A stretch of 64,000 nt of DNA from Aurantiochytrium sp. KH105 (GCA_003116975.1 BGKB01000001.1:62001-126000); one strand, 5' to 3'. Numbered from the stretch's first letter, positions 28,492 through 38,900 are shown. Program-made: numbers and translations. The notes: a model not told the origin generated them from the sequence alone.

Positions 28492-29627
28492 CGTGTTAGC
28501 AACCCGGGCTGACTGCCTGGGTAAAGAAAGGAGGTAGGCCTAGTTGTTTGGGTTCGCTCGTCGCGGTCCTCGCCAGGTCGGTCGCCGCCAAGGAAAGCCG
28601 ACGGCTTTCAGCAAGTTGCGTCTCCTCGATCAGAATTCGCCTCTCCTCCAGTCGCTTCAGGTTGCTTGCGTTCACGTTTTGCTGGTCTCTTTCAAGTGCG
28701 TCTGGTCGTCAAGGTGATGGGTTGATTCTAGTGGGCTGGGCGCGACTGTGCGCGTGTGAAAGTGTGCACTACTTGGAATCGCCGCCGCTGCCGTCATAGC
28801 CAGGGTCTAGCAAGTGCTATCACGCGGCCAGCGCGTACCCCAGGGGGCATCTTTGAGTTTGCGCGCAGGCTCTCGATGCCTGCGACAGGCAGGTTATAAG
28901 TGGGGCCGCGAGAAAGACTCGGAGACTGCCACCTCGTTTGAGGAGATCCGGCCAATGTCTCTTGTATACGTAGTTGTGTGCTAATGTGAACAAATGAAGA
29001 GGGTCAGTTTTAGGAGCCAAGCTCGGGCTGGACGAGAAGGAGAATGTGAGGAGCTCTGCATGTAGTATTGACCCAAAATCGAGCAGAAAGGTCGGCGATT
29101 GTCTTTTTGTGAAATTTAGAAAAAGGCTCTTCCGTTCCATCTCCGGCTCCAAAGTAGAAAAAGGCTGCCTTCACTAGCTAGCTGGCTACGTATACTTTGC
29201 GTCTGCGGGCAGAGCTCCTACCGTGGCGCGGCGTAGCGTGGCGTGGCATGGCGTTTTTGGATCAAACACGTCTTTTGCCAACTTTTCTCACGCACGCCGC
29301 GTATTCAGTGAACTTGTTGTCCAGCAAAAGCAGGCCTAGCTTTCTCGGGACATCAGGGTGGACCATGCACCGGGCGGACAAATCACGATGAGGCTGACGG
29401 TACAACGCAGACCAAGCCTTGCGAAAGGTGCAAATGGCGGTACGAGAAGGAGCATGATAAAGGTGGCGCATCGGTGTAAAAGTAAGGGACATGCGAACCA
29501 AGCTAGCCTCTGACTGACGCCAGTCCCAATAGTCCAACGAGGCCCATGGACTACCACACCCACCTGCATCAAAAAGAGAGGCCAACGACAAAACGAAACG
29601 ATACAGTCCCGTAAAGCGAGGGCAAGA
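28492..29627. other. Divergent intergenic region between the TPR gene and the 7TM gene
   Basis: About 1.1 kb. 28496-28706 (minus) reads as a charged, coding-like frame but lacks a start and ends at a stop just before the TPR gene's ATG. It may be an upstream exon or leader. A pyrimidine tract with CAG (minus strand, about 28514-28536) resembles a 3' splice site. TAGGCCTA lies at 28535-28542. GTGGCGTGGCATGGCG-type words occur near 29230. No other gene is seen. Confidence 0.45.
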
Positions 29628-31361
29628 ATGCCAGCTCAGCGCTCGCGTTTGCGAATACTCACCGTCCAGGTATGCCTGATGCTGCTCTTTGGACCTCGGG
29701 CGTTGGGTCTCGAGGTCGTCTACTCCGGTGGCAACTTTTCACTGCCTTCGACAAAGTTCGGAAGGTACTTTGGCAAGCAGACCTGCGACCCAATCACTGC
29801 GCCCGTTGCGATGCTATTTGAGCCCGACCAGCTCTGCGGCCCGTCGTTTGCTCACGATTACTCGGGAACGATTCTCCTCGTGTACGACATGGTATACCCG
29901 GTGGGAAAGATCGTTACGCAAGGGGTTGAAATCGACTTTGGAAACATAGGCTGCTCCAAAGAAGCCATGTACGAAAAGCTTGCCACATCTGGTGCCCTTG
30001 CTGCAGTAACCATGGCCATCGACCCTTTGCCAAGTGCTGGGGAATTCCTGCATGGCGCATCTGATCATGACCCCGACCTATACTCGCGCATCCCGCTTTT
30101 GAGCTTACAAATTGAAGACGCTTTGGTCATAACCAATCTCTTGACGCAGGGAGAATTTGTCCAGCTCGTGGTCTCATGCGATGAGCCAAACCCAATGCTT
30201 CCATATTTGCTTGCCATGTCGTCGATGGGCCTCGTCTTTGGCTTAAGTGATCTAGCCCTGGGTTTCTGGGCCTTGTACTTTGTCGCAAACGCGTCGACAC
30301 ACAGCGACAAATGGTGTTGTCGACGCGTTCGATGGAACCCGAACAAGAGCTTTCGCGCTTCGTCCAAACACTCATCGAACGAGGCATCGTCAAACGCCAT
30401 GAAAATCGATAATGCCAGTGGCGTCCATGAGCGCGCTCGCGCGAAACGACGCAAGGTGCGCGGCCATATGGAAATCATGCTCGCCTTTGGCATTGTCAAC
30501 ACAGTGTCGGGTTTCGTGGGTGTTCTCGGTTGCAATGGCTCCATCTCACACTCCTTTCTCGTTGACGATGCGCATTTACACTTTGGCGTCAAGACATTTT
30601 TTGCGTCCAGACTCGTTGGGTTGAAGATGTTCTGTATTCTGCTCGTTGCCATATTCTGGTACGAGATGTCAGCTGCAATGCGGCAAATGCGCAGTGTCGA
30701 GAGCATTTTCAGGACGCGCCCGTTCGCGATTATCATCATGGGCGTTCTTGTCGTTTTGCCCAATAATGTGACGACGATCATTTATGCGAGCTACCTCAAA
30801 GTCGACCTAGACACGATCACTTGGCTTTACACGAGCCTTGCGTCTGCTGTAGGGGTCGCTTTTGTTGTTTCGGGTCAACGCATGATTCGTCAACTCAAAG
30901 ACCATATGCAAACAATTGCATCGACAACGAGAGACCAGCCAGAAGCGATGCGTGGAGTGCGACGCTTTGCGCTGCATATGGCCAGATGGTTGCATGTCTT
31001 TGCTGCCTTTTCATTACTTCAAATTGTTCTCGTCTGCGTCTTTGTCGGAGGCTCACTCCTCTTCGAGTCGCCTCAAGCCTATGTTCTTGCCGTTGTGCTT
31101 ATAGGGTCTTGTGGAATTATAACACAGGCAAGTCAGATTATAGGTTTGCGTGGGCCTTCGAAAGCTAGCGCGTCAAACCCGCGAACCTCGTCAGAGACGA
31201 TTGAAAGAGATGCCCCAGCCAACAAGGCAACAACAGCGTCAAGCAAGAGGGGATCTCAACTCATTCTTTCTAGCACAAATGCTCAGGGATCCGATGCTCC
31301 TGGTGCTCAGGGTGAGAGCTTGTTTGCGACCAATACGAACATGCTGCTCACCGCAGCTTGA
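29628..31361 (+). CDS. Signal-peptide protein with lumenal PA-like domain and seven TM helices, 577 aa
   Basis: ATG at 29628. Residues 1-27 form a signal peptide (basic start, then VQVCLMLLFGPRALG). Residues ~28-180 are an extracellular or lumenal region with cysteines (KQTCDP, QLCGPSF, IGCSKE, VVSCDEP) and a pattern reminiscent of protease-associated domains (GTILLVYDMVYPVGKIVTQG, then GALAAVTMAID). Seven hydrophobic segments follow at about residues 192-215, 283-303, 325-347, 366-389, 394-413, 457-480 and 486-507. The basic loop after TM1 (KWCCRRVRWNPNKSFR) should be cytosolic. The topology fits a GPCR-like receptor, but no class motif (DRY, NPxxY) is present. The tail is Ser/Thr-rich. Similar N-terminally capped 7TM proteins are frequent in stramenopiles. 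Confidence 0.75.
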   Translation: MPAQRSRLRILTVQVCLMLLFGPRALGLEVVYSGGNFSLPSTKFGRYFGKQTCDPITAPVAMLFEPDQLCGPSFAHDYSGTILLVYDMVYPVGKIVTQGVEIDFGNIGCSKEAMYEKLATSGALAAVTMAIDPLPSAGEFLHGASDHDPDLYSRIPLLSLQIEDALVITNLLTQGEFVQLVVSCDEPNPMLPYLLAMSSMGLVFGLSDLALGFWALYFVANASTHSDKWCCRRVRWNPNKSFRASSKHSSNEASSNAMKIDNASGVHERARAKRRKVRGHMEIMLAFGIVNTVSGFVGVLGCNGSISHSFLVDDAHLHFGVKTFFASRLVGLKMFCILLVAIFWYEMSAAMRQMRSVESIFRTRPFAIIIMGVLVVLPNNVTTIIYASYLKVDLDTITWLYTSLASAVGVAFVVSGQRMIRQLKDHMQTIASTTRDQPEAMRGVRRFALHMARWLHVFAAFSLLQIVLVCVFVGGSLLFESPQAYVLAVVLIGSCGIITQASQIIGLRGPSKASASNPRTSSETIERDAPANKATTASSKRGSQLILSSTNAQGSDAPGAQGESLFATNTNMLLTAA

Positions 31362-32013
31362 AAGCTATATTTCTCTGTTTCTTCCCTTGCGCCCTCCATG
31401 ATCTTGCGTACGCGTGAGTGACAAAATACTCTCTTGCACGCCAGCAACTTTGCGAGCATATCACAAGCCCTTTGGTGTATCAGCCGCGCCGACTTTCGAA
31501 CACGCTGCGCCCTCTTGCTCCTCGCGTGCCAGCCTCACGTCTTGGCGCTCGCAAAGGACCAAATCAGCTCGGGACCGATCAGTGGCGTCCCGAGCGTGAA
31601 ACGGCCGCGCAGCACGAGACAGGAAAGACAGACGAGCACGTCAAAGGAGAACTGCAACCACCTTGGACTCTGAAGGAGAGGGAGACATCGGACACGCGGG
31701 CGAGGGTCGCGCGCGCGCGCTCGCGTGCGCTCACTCGAGCTGTTGCTGTGCCTTGCCTCGCCTTGGCTCGCGCGTCTGCTCGCCGCTTTGCGGTCGCGAG
31801 GTCGAGATCGAGTTGAGGAGTCGAGACGGGACAGCACCGTCAACGTCGGGGACTGACTACGAACAGCGGCGCCAGCAGCAGCAGCAGCAGCAGCAGTGGC
31901 GGCGGCAACGACCACGTCGACGGCGACAAGAGCTTGCGAGCTCGTCCAAAAAGAGCAGCGAATTGTGTCGAAAAAGAATCAGCCTTGTGTGCAGCTCGAC
32001 GTGCAGCAGAACC
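31362..32013. other. Spacer between the 7TM gene and Borealin
   Basis: 650 bases. The Borealin frame stays open here for over 110 codons without an ATG and includes a CAG run encoding Gln (31874-31898); I treat it as 5' leader. The first ATG in frame is at 32014. Confidence 0.55.
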
Positions 32014-33021
32014 ATGGCTCCACGACCGGTCATGGGCAAGAAGAAACGCGCGGTTGCGCGAAAAAAGGCCGGGACGGCGCCGCTGAAGAAAAAAGCTGCC
32101 ATGCACGAAACGGACGCCACGGCATTCCTCGAGGACCTCGAGGTAGAATTCCGAAGCCGATGCAAAATGATCGAGTTCGACGCCGAGCGCCAGGCAGACT
32201 CGGTCCGCAGTGCATACAGCAGCGAGATCATTAAACTACCCAAGAACATTCGCGCCATGAACGTCCGCGAGTTCTGCGAGAAGCACGGTGGTCAAATTAG
32301 CTCCGTCCTCGAGCAGGACCGCAAGCGGATTCTGGAATCGCCCAACGTTGTTCTGCAGTCCGCCAAGGTTGTTTCGCTAAGCATGTCCATGCGTAAAGCT
32401 GCCAAAGGCCCCGGGCAGCGTGTAGGTACTCCGGGATCGGCGCTCAGCCTTCGCAATCGCGCAGCGCTTGGTGCGCACAATAGCGCCTTCAAACGAACCG
32501 ATAACAAGGTCTTTAGCACTCCAAGCCGAGGGCGTGCTGACACAAGCGGAGTCAGTGACCTGACGAGCATCTTTGCCGGCACACCAAAGTACGCGGGGGG
32601 TAATAACTCCGCGGCACCGACTCCGGCTACTGTTGTTGCAGCTGGTCGAGGCGCCCGACCCATGCGTCGCGGTGAGAGCATCATGTCCGTCAATGGGTCC
32701 CCTCTTGTGGCCACGGTCACGCCGGGATCGAGACCGCAGCCGCCAATGTTTGATGAGAGGAGTGCGCTGGCCATTAAACTAGAAGGCTTTGATGCTCTTG
32801 CAGCACAACTAGGAAGTGGCAAAACGGGTGGCGACGAGGCTTTGAAACAGCTCGAGAGTATTCGCAAAGCTGTGGATGACCTCATTGGCCAAACGCAAAC
32901 CTCGAGCATTCTCAACGCTTCACAAACATCATCATCATCATCATCATCATCATCACAGCAAACGCCCGTTTCAGCAAGCGACGTTGCGTCTGGCTCAGCA
33001 AACTCGCAAGGTAGTTCATAA
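32014..33021 (+). CDS. Borealin (chromosomal passenger complex subunit), 335 aa
   Basis: ATG at 32014, and the start MAPRPVMGKKKRAVARKK resembles the MAPRKG start of vertebrate Borealin. Residues ~32-85 match the Borealin N-terminal helix that bundles with INCENP and Survivin: FLEDLEVEFRSRCKMIEFDA and then EIIKLPKNIRAMNVREF (human EILRLPKALREMNWLDYF). The middle is basic and Ser/Thr/Pro-rich with SP/TP sites (GTPGS, STPSR, AGTPKY). MSVNGSPLVATV near residue 230 matches the human GNGSPL segment. The C-terminal helix region (LAIKLEGFDALAAQL, KQLESIRKAVDDLI) fits the Borealin dimerisation domain. The tail carries a Ser run encoded by a TCA repeat. It acts at centromeres and the spindle midzone with Aurora kinase. 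No INCENP or Survivin gene is in the window. Confidence 0.85.
   Translation: MAPRPVMGKKKRAVARKKAGTAPLKKKAAMHETDATAFLEDLEVEFRSRCKMIEFDAERQADSVRSAYSSEIIKLPKNIRAMNVREFCEKHGGQISSVLEQDRKRILESPNVVLQSAKVVSLSMSMRKAAKGPGQRVGTPGSALSLRNRAALGAHNSAFKRTDNKVFSTPSRGRADTSGVSDLTSIFAGTPKYAGGNNSAAPTPATVVAAGRGARPMRRGESIMSVNGSPLVATVTPGSRPQPPMFDERSALAIKLEGFDALAAQLGSGKTGGDEALKQLESIRKAVDDLIGQTQTSSILNASQTSSSSSSSSSQQTPVSASDVASGSANSQGSS
32929..32955 (+). repeat. In-frame TCA repeat coding Ser run in Borealin
   Basis: Eight to nine TCA codons near the Borealin C-terminus produce a serine homopolymer; it is a simple-sequence expansion outside the conserved domains. Confidence 0.85.
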
Positions 33022-33353
33022 CGGTTGTAACGATGCTTGCCTGCCACATATGCAACGCTCTTGGGAAGCTGTCTGCCCTCTTTTGTTTCTTTATTCTTTT
33101 TCATAATAAAGTCGGCAAGGGCTGGCCCCCTTGTCCCTCTTTTTCTTCTTCTTCTTCTTCTATTTCTGTTCTATTCCCTTTGATCTCGGGACTTCGCTAT
33201 CGATCTGTTTTGAACGAACAATTGCACCAACAAAAGGCTGACCATCGTAGTAGAAGGATTGGCTACGAGCAAAGTCTGCTTAATTTCATTTTCATTATTC
33301 CCTTTAGAGATCAGGTTGAGTGCAGTAAAGACAACATTACCACCTTACTGAGG
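33022..33353. other. Convergent 3' intergenic region
   Basis: 330 bases between the ends of Borealin (+) and the 1668-aa gene (-). ATAATAAAG near 33103-33111 is a plausible polyadenylation signal for Borealin. TTCTTCT-rich tract at about 33139-33162. No gene. Confidence 0.6.
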
Positions 33354-36300
33354 TTAGATTCGATTCTTCTTGAACTCGCGCTGTACAAAGTCCTTGAGAA
33401 TCGGAAGTCTGCCAAAGAGCTCCTCAGGAACCATCAACAGGAGACGGCGCGTGCGTCGCAGCGTCTGATCCAAAGTTCGAAGCACGTCTCGCACGACAAA
33501 TACGTACAGGACCGATGTCAGAATGATGAAAATGGCAAGAATTGCATTGCGCTTCGCTTTGCCCGATAAGAGACTGCTCGTGACGCCCTCAACGTAAATG
33601 ATGACCGAGGTGGTGAACTGATTTTGCAAATAGTCCTCTTCAAGCTCAAGGAGCTCGGAAACGTCAGCGTCTGTAAAGGCTTCGATTTTACTGTCCCCAT
33701 TGTACTCGTCGACCAAAGTTTTCAACCCTTCAAGGAATTGAAAGCTTGCTGCGGAGAGTCCTCCTCGCATCACGCCATGCATAAAAGCATCGCAGTCTTC
33801 AACCGTAGGTTTGTTCTCCAGCTGTCGCCAACGGTGACACCCATTCTCTAGTATGAGCTCGACTTGATCGGGTTCGGTTGCTGCATAGTGCAGAAGGCCG
33901 GCCGAATTTCCTCGTCCATTGAAGAGCCCATCGTTCACATCTTGGAACATCTGCATGACTGATGTAACGTTGCTGTTCGAGACAGAGAAATAAGGATCCT
34001 TTTGGAATTGGGTCCCCGCAAAGAACATGAGCAGCGTGTGCTTGACGAGTCGAAGCGTCGCGCGACGAAGACCTCCCAGATTGACAGATATGGGAACATG
34101 CATAAAGTACTCCATATTTGCGAAGAAGCCCACTTCGAAATTGAGCGCGTAGAAGATCAAAGCCATATTTCCGGGCAAAGATAACCTTGCCAGTGTTCCC
34201 CATGGCATGCTTGCCTTTGCTGAGGCGCGCGATGATGTGTTCCTCGTCTTCATACTTCCATTTGAGCCTCGATCCTGCGTCTGATGGGAGGCAGGAACTG
34301 GAACTACTGCACCTCTTTTTGCCCGCCAGCGGCCCCAGCGTCTGCGACATGGTCTACAGCAGAGAAAACTGAGTATTTTCCCTCGAAATGACACATTTAC
34401 CTCGCCTTGCCCGCGGGAAGAAGTTCCAGAAGAGCTTTTCATCTTCTTTCGACGCGATGCCTTGCCCTCCTTCTGAGACTGCTTTCCAAACTGAGCGGCC
34501 AATGCTTCGTGCGACACATCGTGAAAGTCCTGCAACCGACTCTTACACTTCGACGTGATTGTACCGACCGAGTATGGCGGGATAGATCGAAGAACCTGCA
34601 AAACCTCAATCTTGTTGCGTTCAATCATGAGGATCAACGGCGCAATGAATGCGAGCAACAAGGAAACCTGGAGAACGAGTGCGAGAGTGACAGCAACGAG
34701 AAAAATGGGTACCATCTTGGAGATTCGGCTCTCCGCGATCGTCATGTACTCAAACGTCGTCCGGTTGAGATCTTGCAGGTATGAGGTAGGTCCATTCACT
34801 TGATTCAGGAGCAAGTAGACATCCGGATTGTCGAGAGTGAATGCAGACAAATCTTGCTGTGCCATTTGATTCGCAACGCTGACCAACAAAGACGTTGCTT
34901 CAAACAAAGACTGAATGGACTCCTCTTTCTCGCCGAGTTTCAGTTCGAGTAGCTCCGTATGCGCCGCCGTATATGCTTCGGATACACTATCTCCCTTGCT
35001 ACGGTAGGAGAGACTTTCTCTCTCGATTGTTTTCAAAGTTGTGGCTTGCAGCGAAAGCTCTGCCCGTAATGCATCCTCCGTGATGCCTGCTGGTAGCTGC
35101 ACTCCTTGGTTGATGAGGTAGAGTCCATGGACGCAATAGGCGAGCGAAACCGACGTGAAGCGGCGAAACCCTGCGCGATTTAAAAAAGAAATCTCGTCGG
35201 CATAGAGTTGAAAGGAGTTTTCCTGGATGACAAAGTAAATGACGGAAAAGAGCAGCACAAAGCTCACCGTTGCCAGATACTTCGTACTCAACTTTTGAAG
35301 CATAGGGGACATGTGCTGACGCGTCATCTCTTCATGCAGCATTTTGCGAAGATACGCCGTCGCTGCACCCTCTTCTGTACCCGTACTCGAGGCCGACTTT
35401 CCACTTCCGTATCGGTTGCCAAGCATTGCTTTGGAACTTCCTATTTCCGAAATGGAACTGCGAGCATAGGATGACAACGCACGCGATGGAAATCTGCTTT
35501 TGCTCGAAAATCTGAACTGATTGCCAGACGAGCCCATATTACCAAGCTCGTCGCTGGTCCGGGAACCGATTTGGCCTCCGAAAGGAGATCCTGGACTCGT
35601 AAGACTTCCTGGGCTGCTTGGGCCAAATCCAGACTCTGACTGACTCGTCGTCGCGTTTGATCTGCGAGCTGGACGTTCGATCGTCACCGCAATGCTGATT
35701 CGGTCGAGCTTCATTCCCTCAAAGTCATACGTGCGAACCTGGCATGTGATGGAAACGATGCGATTTTCCCATTGTTCCTTGAGTGTGACGAGATCGATCT
35801 CGGTCCAGGTGTCTCCGGCAGCAACAAGGTCGTTTCGCAGCTCGTTGTAGTCCTCGACAATGTCATCTGCAGTGAGCGAGGTGCCACGTAGGTGCGCCTC
35901 GTAGTCGCGAAGGTGCGTGAATCGCTGCAAGAGCTGCGAACAAGCTAAGTTCGCGCCAAGCACGCGACCCGGGTCGTGCGAGGCGGATGCCAAAAAGTAT
36001 CCAAACCAGCGTTCTTCTTGCGCAGGTGGCTCCGAAATATTCTCGAGCGGGCTTAGGCTGACAAAGATCGTAAAATCGACGCCGTTGCTCGTGTATGGTG
36101 CAAGGCGCATAGAGGTCTCCAGGAGATGCTGCTGCGAGGACACGAGGAACGTCCGCACAGCTCGCCCGAAGAAGGGCGACCATCCCTCCTTGAAAAACGA
36201 GGATACAATAGTCTGCATGTGTGTGGAAAAGGGAGGGACGAGAAAGTCGCGCACGTTGCGGCCCGTCAACTTGTGCGACACAGAGTTGAGTAGGTAGGCG

Positions 36301-38360
36301 GCGTCATTGTTGACGTATGAGATTTCACCAAAGCTGGCGTGCTCGTCTGAAGAATAGTCGTTGATCTCAAAAATGAGGACCGGATCGAGACGCTCCCCCA
36401 ATGTGTCTCGTTTGCCGGGTCGGCCTGCGCCTTTCATGCGCTCTTCCTCGAGCGCATCCGCCCTGTAGGTAATTTTGCTCCCATTGGCCTTGTCGTTGAG
36501 GATATCAGTCAGAAAGGATCCGTATGCATTGAGATGGCGCGATGAGCGAGGCTGGAGCTTGATGAGGTTCATATAGGCACTTTGCGCCTTGGTAAAGCTC
36601 TCGAAAACCTGTTTGCTTAGCTGCTGGATCCGGCGCATGTCCTGAGACCTGCTTTGAAATTCCTTCCAAAATTCAAGCAGCTGGATGCACGATATTCGGT
36701 CATAAAGTCGGGCCTCGCGTTCGCACTTTTCACTCGCCACAAAGGAAACGACGTCGCGACCCGTCGACACGCTCTCCCGCAGTCGAGCGGAGAGCTTGAA
36801 GAGTCTAAAATTCAAATCCAGGTACGGCTTGCGCTTTCGCGCTTTGAGAAGGGGATCTCGGGAGAGAATGGTACCGCGCTCATTCGGGTAAAAGCACAGA
36901 TAAAAGTGAATCTGGAACATGCAAATCATGGACGAGCCAGAATACTGCGCAATTGCGCTATCGTATACGTGTCGCACGTGCCGCAAGACGCGGCGCTCCT
37001 CGCGATCATTGGCTGACAATTTGCTCTGCAGCTGAGCTTGCGAGCTTTTCGTGATAGCACCTGACCACAAGTGTTGCAGAGAGTTCTCTTCAAACATGGT
37101 GGCATTGTCCGTGACGTCAAGTTCGTTGATGATCATGGAGTCGTTGCGTCTGGAGTTGCCCTCCGAGCCATCTTGAAGGGCCGGGTGGTTCTCCTGGAGG
37201 TAAATGCGCATCTTTAGCTCGAGCTCGTACGGGTTCCGGACCCGAAAGGTATCGAGTTGATGCAACCGTTCAATACGTGCATGCATGAGAAAATAGGTGA
37301 GCGGAATCACCAGCGGGCCCCCAAGCACGATGAGGACAGCAGCGTCAAAGTCTGCCACGGTCTTTTCGTTGTTGAGAATAAGGCTTTTGAGCGAACGAAC
37401 CAGCATGCCGATGTTGAACCACAAAAGGATCATGTTTGCGACAGCGTGCCAGGCGTTGATCTTGTGACGATAATAGGGCTGGTACATGATGTACAAGAAG
37501 GCGAGTACGAAACTTGAGGCAAAAAAAGCGAGCATGCGGCAGACTTCCAATGTTTCGTCCCCCCAAAGATCGAAGACGTCCCACAAGGTTTTGCACACGG
37601 CACAAACGAGCATAACGACTCTTTCAAGAAATGCCACACGCGTGTGGGCGCAAGCTGTTGCAGACTCCGACGTGAGAATTGGATCGTAGGTGGTTCCAAC
37701 AAAGACGAGGACGAAGGCAGTGAAAAAGAGATAAAGAACGCCACCGAGTGCTCGTACCCCGGAAGTGGCGCTGGCCTCAACTGACGTGGGTACAATCAGG
37801 AGATAGAAGAACACTTCCTGCAGAGGCATCCATGCTACACCTCCTAGAAAGCTTGCTGTACGGCGAAGTATTTTCACCGACCACGTACTTGCATTGTTTG
37901 CGCCGGATAATTTCCTGTATCCTACAAAGACAGCTACGACGAAGGCGCAGAACACTAGGCCCAAGGAGATGAACATGAAGATGCGATACGTCATCAACTG
38001 GACGGCGAGATTACGCAGGTTCGAGTAATAGACGATACCAGAGAGGAACTGTCGAATCTTGTCTTCCTCGGCAATGTCTCCGTACGCAAGGGGGGCCAGC
38101 ACGTAGGATATGGACTGCAAGCACATGATGGCAATGCCGAGCTTCGTCGAGAACGATGATGTTCCAATGTCCTCGGACAGGAGGAGAAGCGTTCCAGTCG
38201 TGACTTGCTTCGCCTTGCTATAAAGCTTTTCCGCAAAGTCAGCCCATGAGTCTTCAGAAGTTTCGCTTGTGTCTTTTCCGGCGAACCGCCCGGCATCGAA
38301 TGCGTTGTACGAGTCGTCGTCACCCTGGAGCATCAGCTCCGAGGCAACTTCTTCGTCCAT
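33354..38360 (-). CDS. Giant tmcB-like (tiny macrocysts) multi-TM PAS protein, paralogue 1, 1668 aa
   Basis: ATG at 38360 (MDEEVASELMLQG). Eight hydrophobic helices lie between residues ~74 and ~360 (first LGIAIMCLQSISYVLAPLAY; last VLGGPLVIPLTYFLMHA). A cytosolic block (about 430-630) holds the family-typical HFYLCFYPNERG, VVSFVASEKCEREARLYDR and AQSAYMNLIKLQPRSSRHLN followed by YGSFLTDILND. A PAS-like domain at about 658-770 includes FGEISYVNNDAAYLLN and GRNVRDFLVPPFSTHM. A Ser-rich linker follows. TM9 is at ~1030-1048, then an exposed loop with an N-glycosylation site (LNRTTFE), TM10 at ~1220-1245, another TM at ~1392-1413 and a last one at ~1602-1620 before RRLLLMVPEELFGRLP. The architecture matches tmcA/tmcB proteins of amoebae and ciliates, whose biochemistry is poorly known. 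A membrane sensor role is likely. Its sister gene is divergent, at 40868. Confidence 0.85.
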   Translation of the reverse strand: MDEEVASELMLQGDDDSYNAFDAGRFAGKDTSETSEDSWADFAEKLYSKAKQVTTGTLLLLSEDIGTSSFSTKLGIAIMCLQSISYVLAPLAYGDIAEEDKIRQFLSGIVYYSNLRNLAVQLMTYRIFMFISLGLVFCAFVVAVFVGYRKLSGANNASTWSVKILRRTASFLGGVAWMPLQEVFFYLLIVPTSVEASATSGVRALGGVLYLFFTAFVLVFVGTTYDPILTSESATACAHTRVAFLERVVMLVCAVCKTLWDVFDLWGDETLEVCRMLAFFASSFVLAFLYIMYQPYYRHKINAWHAVANMILLWFNIGMLVRSLKSLILNNEKTVADFDAAVLIVLGGPLVIPLTYFLMHARIERLHQLDTFRVRNPYELELKMRIYLQENHPALQDGSEGNSRRNDSMIINELDVTDNATMFEENSLQHLWSGAITKSSQAQLQSKLSANDREERRVLRHVRHVYDSAIAQYSGSSMICMFQIHFYLCFYPNERGTILSRDPLLKARKRKPYLDLNFRLFKLSARLRESVSTGRDVVSFVASEKCEREARLYDRISCIQLLEFWKEFQSRSQDMRRIQQLSKQVFESFTKAQSAYMNLIKLQPRSSRHLNAYGSFLTDILNDKANGSKITYRADALEEERMKGAGRPGKRDTLGERLDPVLIFEINDYSSDEHASFGEISYVNNDAAYLLNSVSHKLTGRNVRDFLVPPFSTHMQTIVSSFFKEGWSPFFGRAVRTFLVSSQQHLLETSMRLAPYTSNGVDFTIFVSLSPLENISEPPAQEERWFGYFLASASHDPGRVLGANLACSQLLQRFTHLRDYEAHLRGTSLTADDIVEDYNELRNDLVAAGDTWTEIDLVTLKEQWENRIVSITCQVRTYDFEGMKLDRISIAVTIERPARRSNATTSQSESGFGPSSPGSLTSPGSPFGGQIGSRTSDELGNMGSSGNQFRFSSKSRFPSRALSSYARSSISEIGSSKAMLGNRYGSGKSASSTGTEEGAATAYLRKMLHEEMTRQHMSPMLQKLSTKYLATVSFVLLFSVIYFVIQENSFQLYADEISFLNRAGFRRFTSVSLAYCVHGLYLINQGVQLPAGITEDALRAELSLQATTLKTIERESLSYRSKGDSVSEAYTAAHTELLELKLGEKEESIQSLFEATSLLVSVANQMAQQDLSAFTLDNPDVYLLLNQVNGPTSYLQDLNRTTFEYMTIAESRISKMVPIFLVAVTLALVLQVSLLLAFIAPLILMIERNKIEVLQVLRSIPPYSVGTITSKCKSRLQDFHDVSHEALAAQFGKQSQKEGKASRRKKMKSSSGTSSRGQGEVNVSFRGKILSFLCCRPCRRRWGRWRAKRGAVVPVPASHQTQDRGSNGSMKTRNTSSRASAKASMPWGTLARLSLPGNMALIFYALNFEVGFFANMEYFMHVPISVNLGGLRRATLRLVKHTLLMFFAGTQFQKDPYFSVSNSNVTSVMQMFQDVNDGLFNGRGNSAGLLHYAATEPDQVELILENGCHRWRQLENKPTVEDCDAFMHGVMRGGLSAASFQFLEGLKTLVDEYNGDSKIEAFTDADVSELLELEEDYLQNQFTTSVIIYVEGVTSSLLSGKAKRNAILAIFIILTSVLYVFVVRDVLRTLDQTLRRTRRLLLMVPEELFGRLPILKDFVQREFKKNRI

Positions 38361-38741
38361 CTCGCGCGCAGCGGCGTCTCCGTTCAGGGACTGTTCACGC
38401 CCGGTCTAAGCAGCAGCGCTCGCGCTGCGTGCTTGGCAACAACGGCGACCTTGAAGCAAGACAGCTTGACCTCGACTGACCGCCGAGCGTGCGATGCTTG
38501 GATGTATAAGACTGTTTTAGGAGGCGGGCGCGCGTGGCGACGGCGTCAGAGCATACAGCTCGGCCGCAGAGTCTCTGCAAAGTGGACGAGACTGCGGACC
38601 TATTTTGCTTTCCAGCCTGCCCAGCCACCCTTGAAAGGGACACGCTCAGACTCCAGCGAAACTACCAGCCAGGGTTGAGGAAGAAAGGCGCCGTCAAGTT
38701 CGCTTTCCACTGCCTGGCAGCCAGTCACCCAGCCAGCCAGC

Positions 38742-38757
38742 CAAGCAAGCAAGCAAG
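38742..38757. repeat. (CAAG)4 microsatellite
   Basis: It directly follows an AGCC repeat and is followed by GCTAGCTAGC words. Confidence 0.85.
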
Positions 38758-38882
38758 CTAGCTAGCAAGCAAGACCTCTTTCTGGAACCCAGTCCAATCA
38801 AGACTGAAAGTGAGCCGTTACGTATGGTACTGACCGTGACCGCTTCGGAGCTTTACAGAAGCTATGAAGTTGTACCAGCCAT

Positions 38883-38900
38883 GGCATGGCATGCCATGCC
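38883..38900. repeat. 18-bp perfect palindrome
   Basis: GGCATGGCATGCCATGCC reads the same on both strands. It lies about 520 bases upstream of the 1668-aa gene and 2 kb upstream of its sister. Confidence 0.9.
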
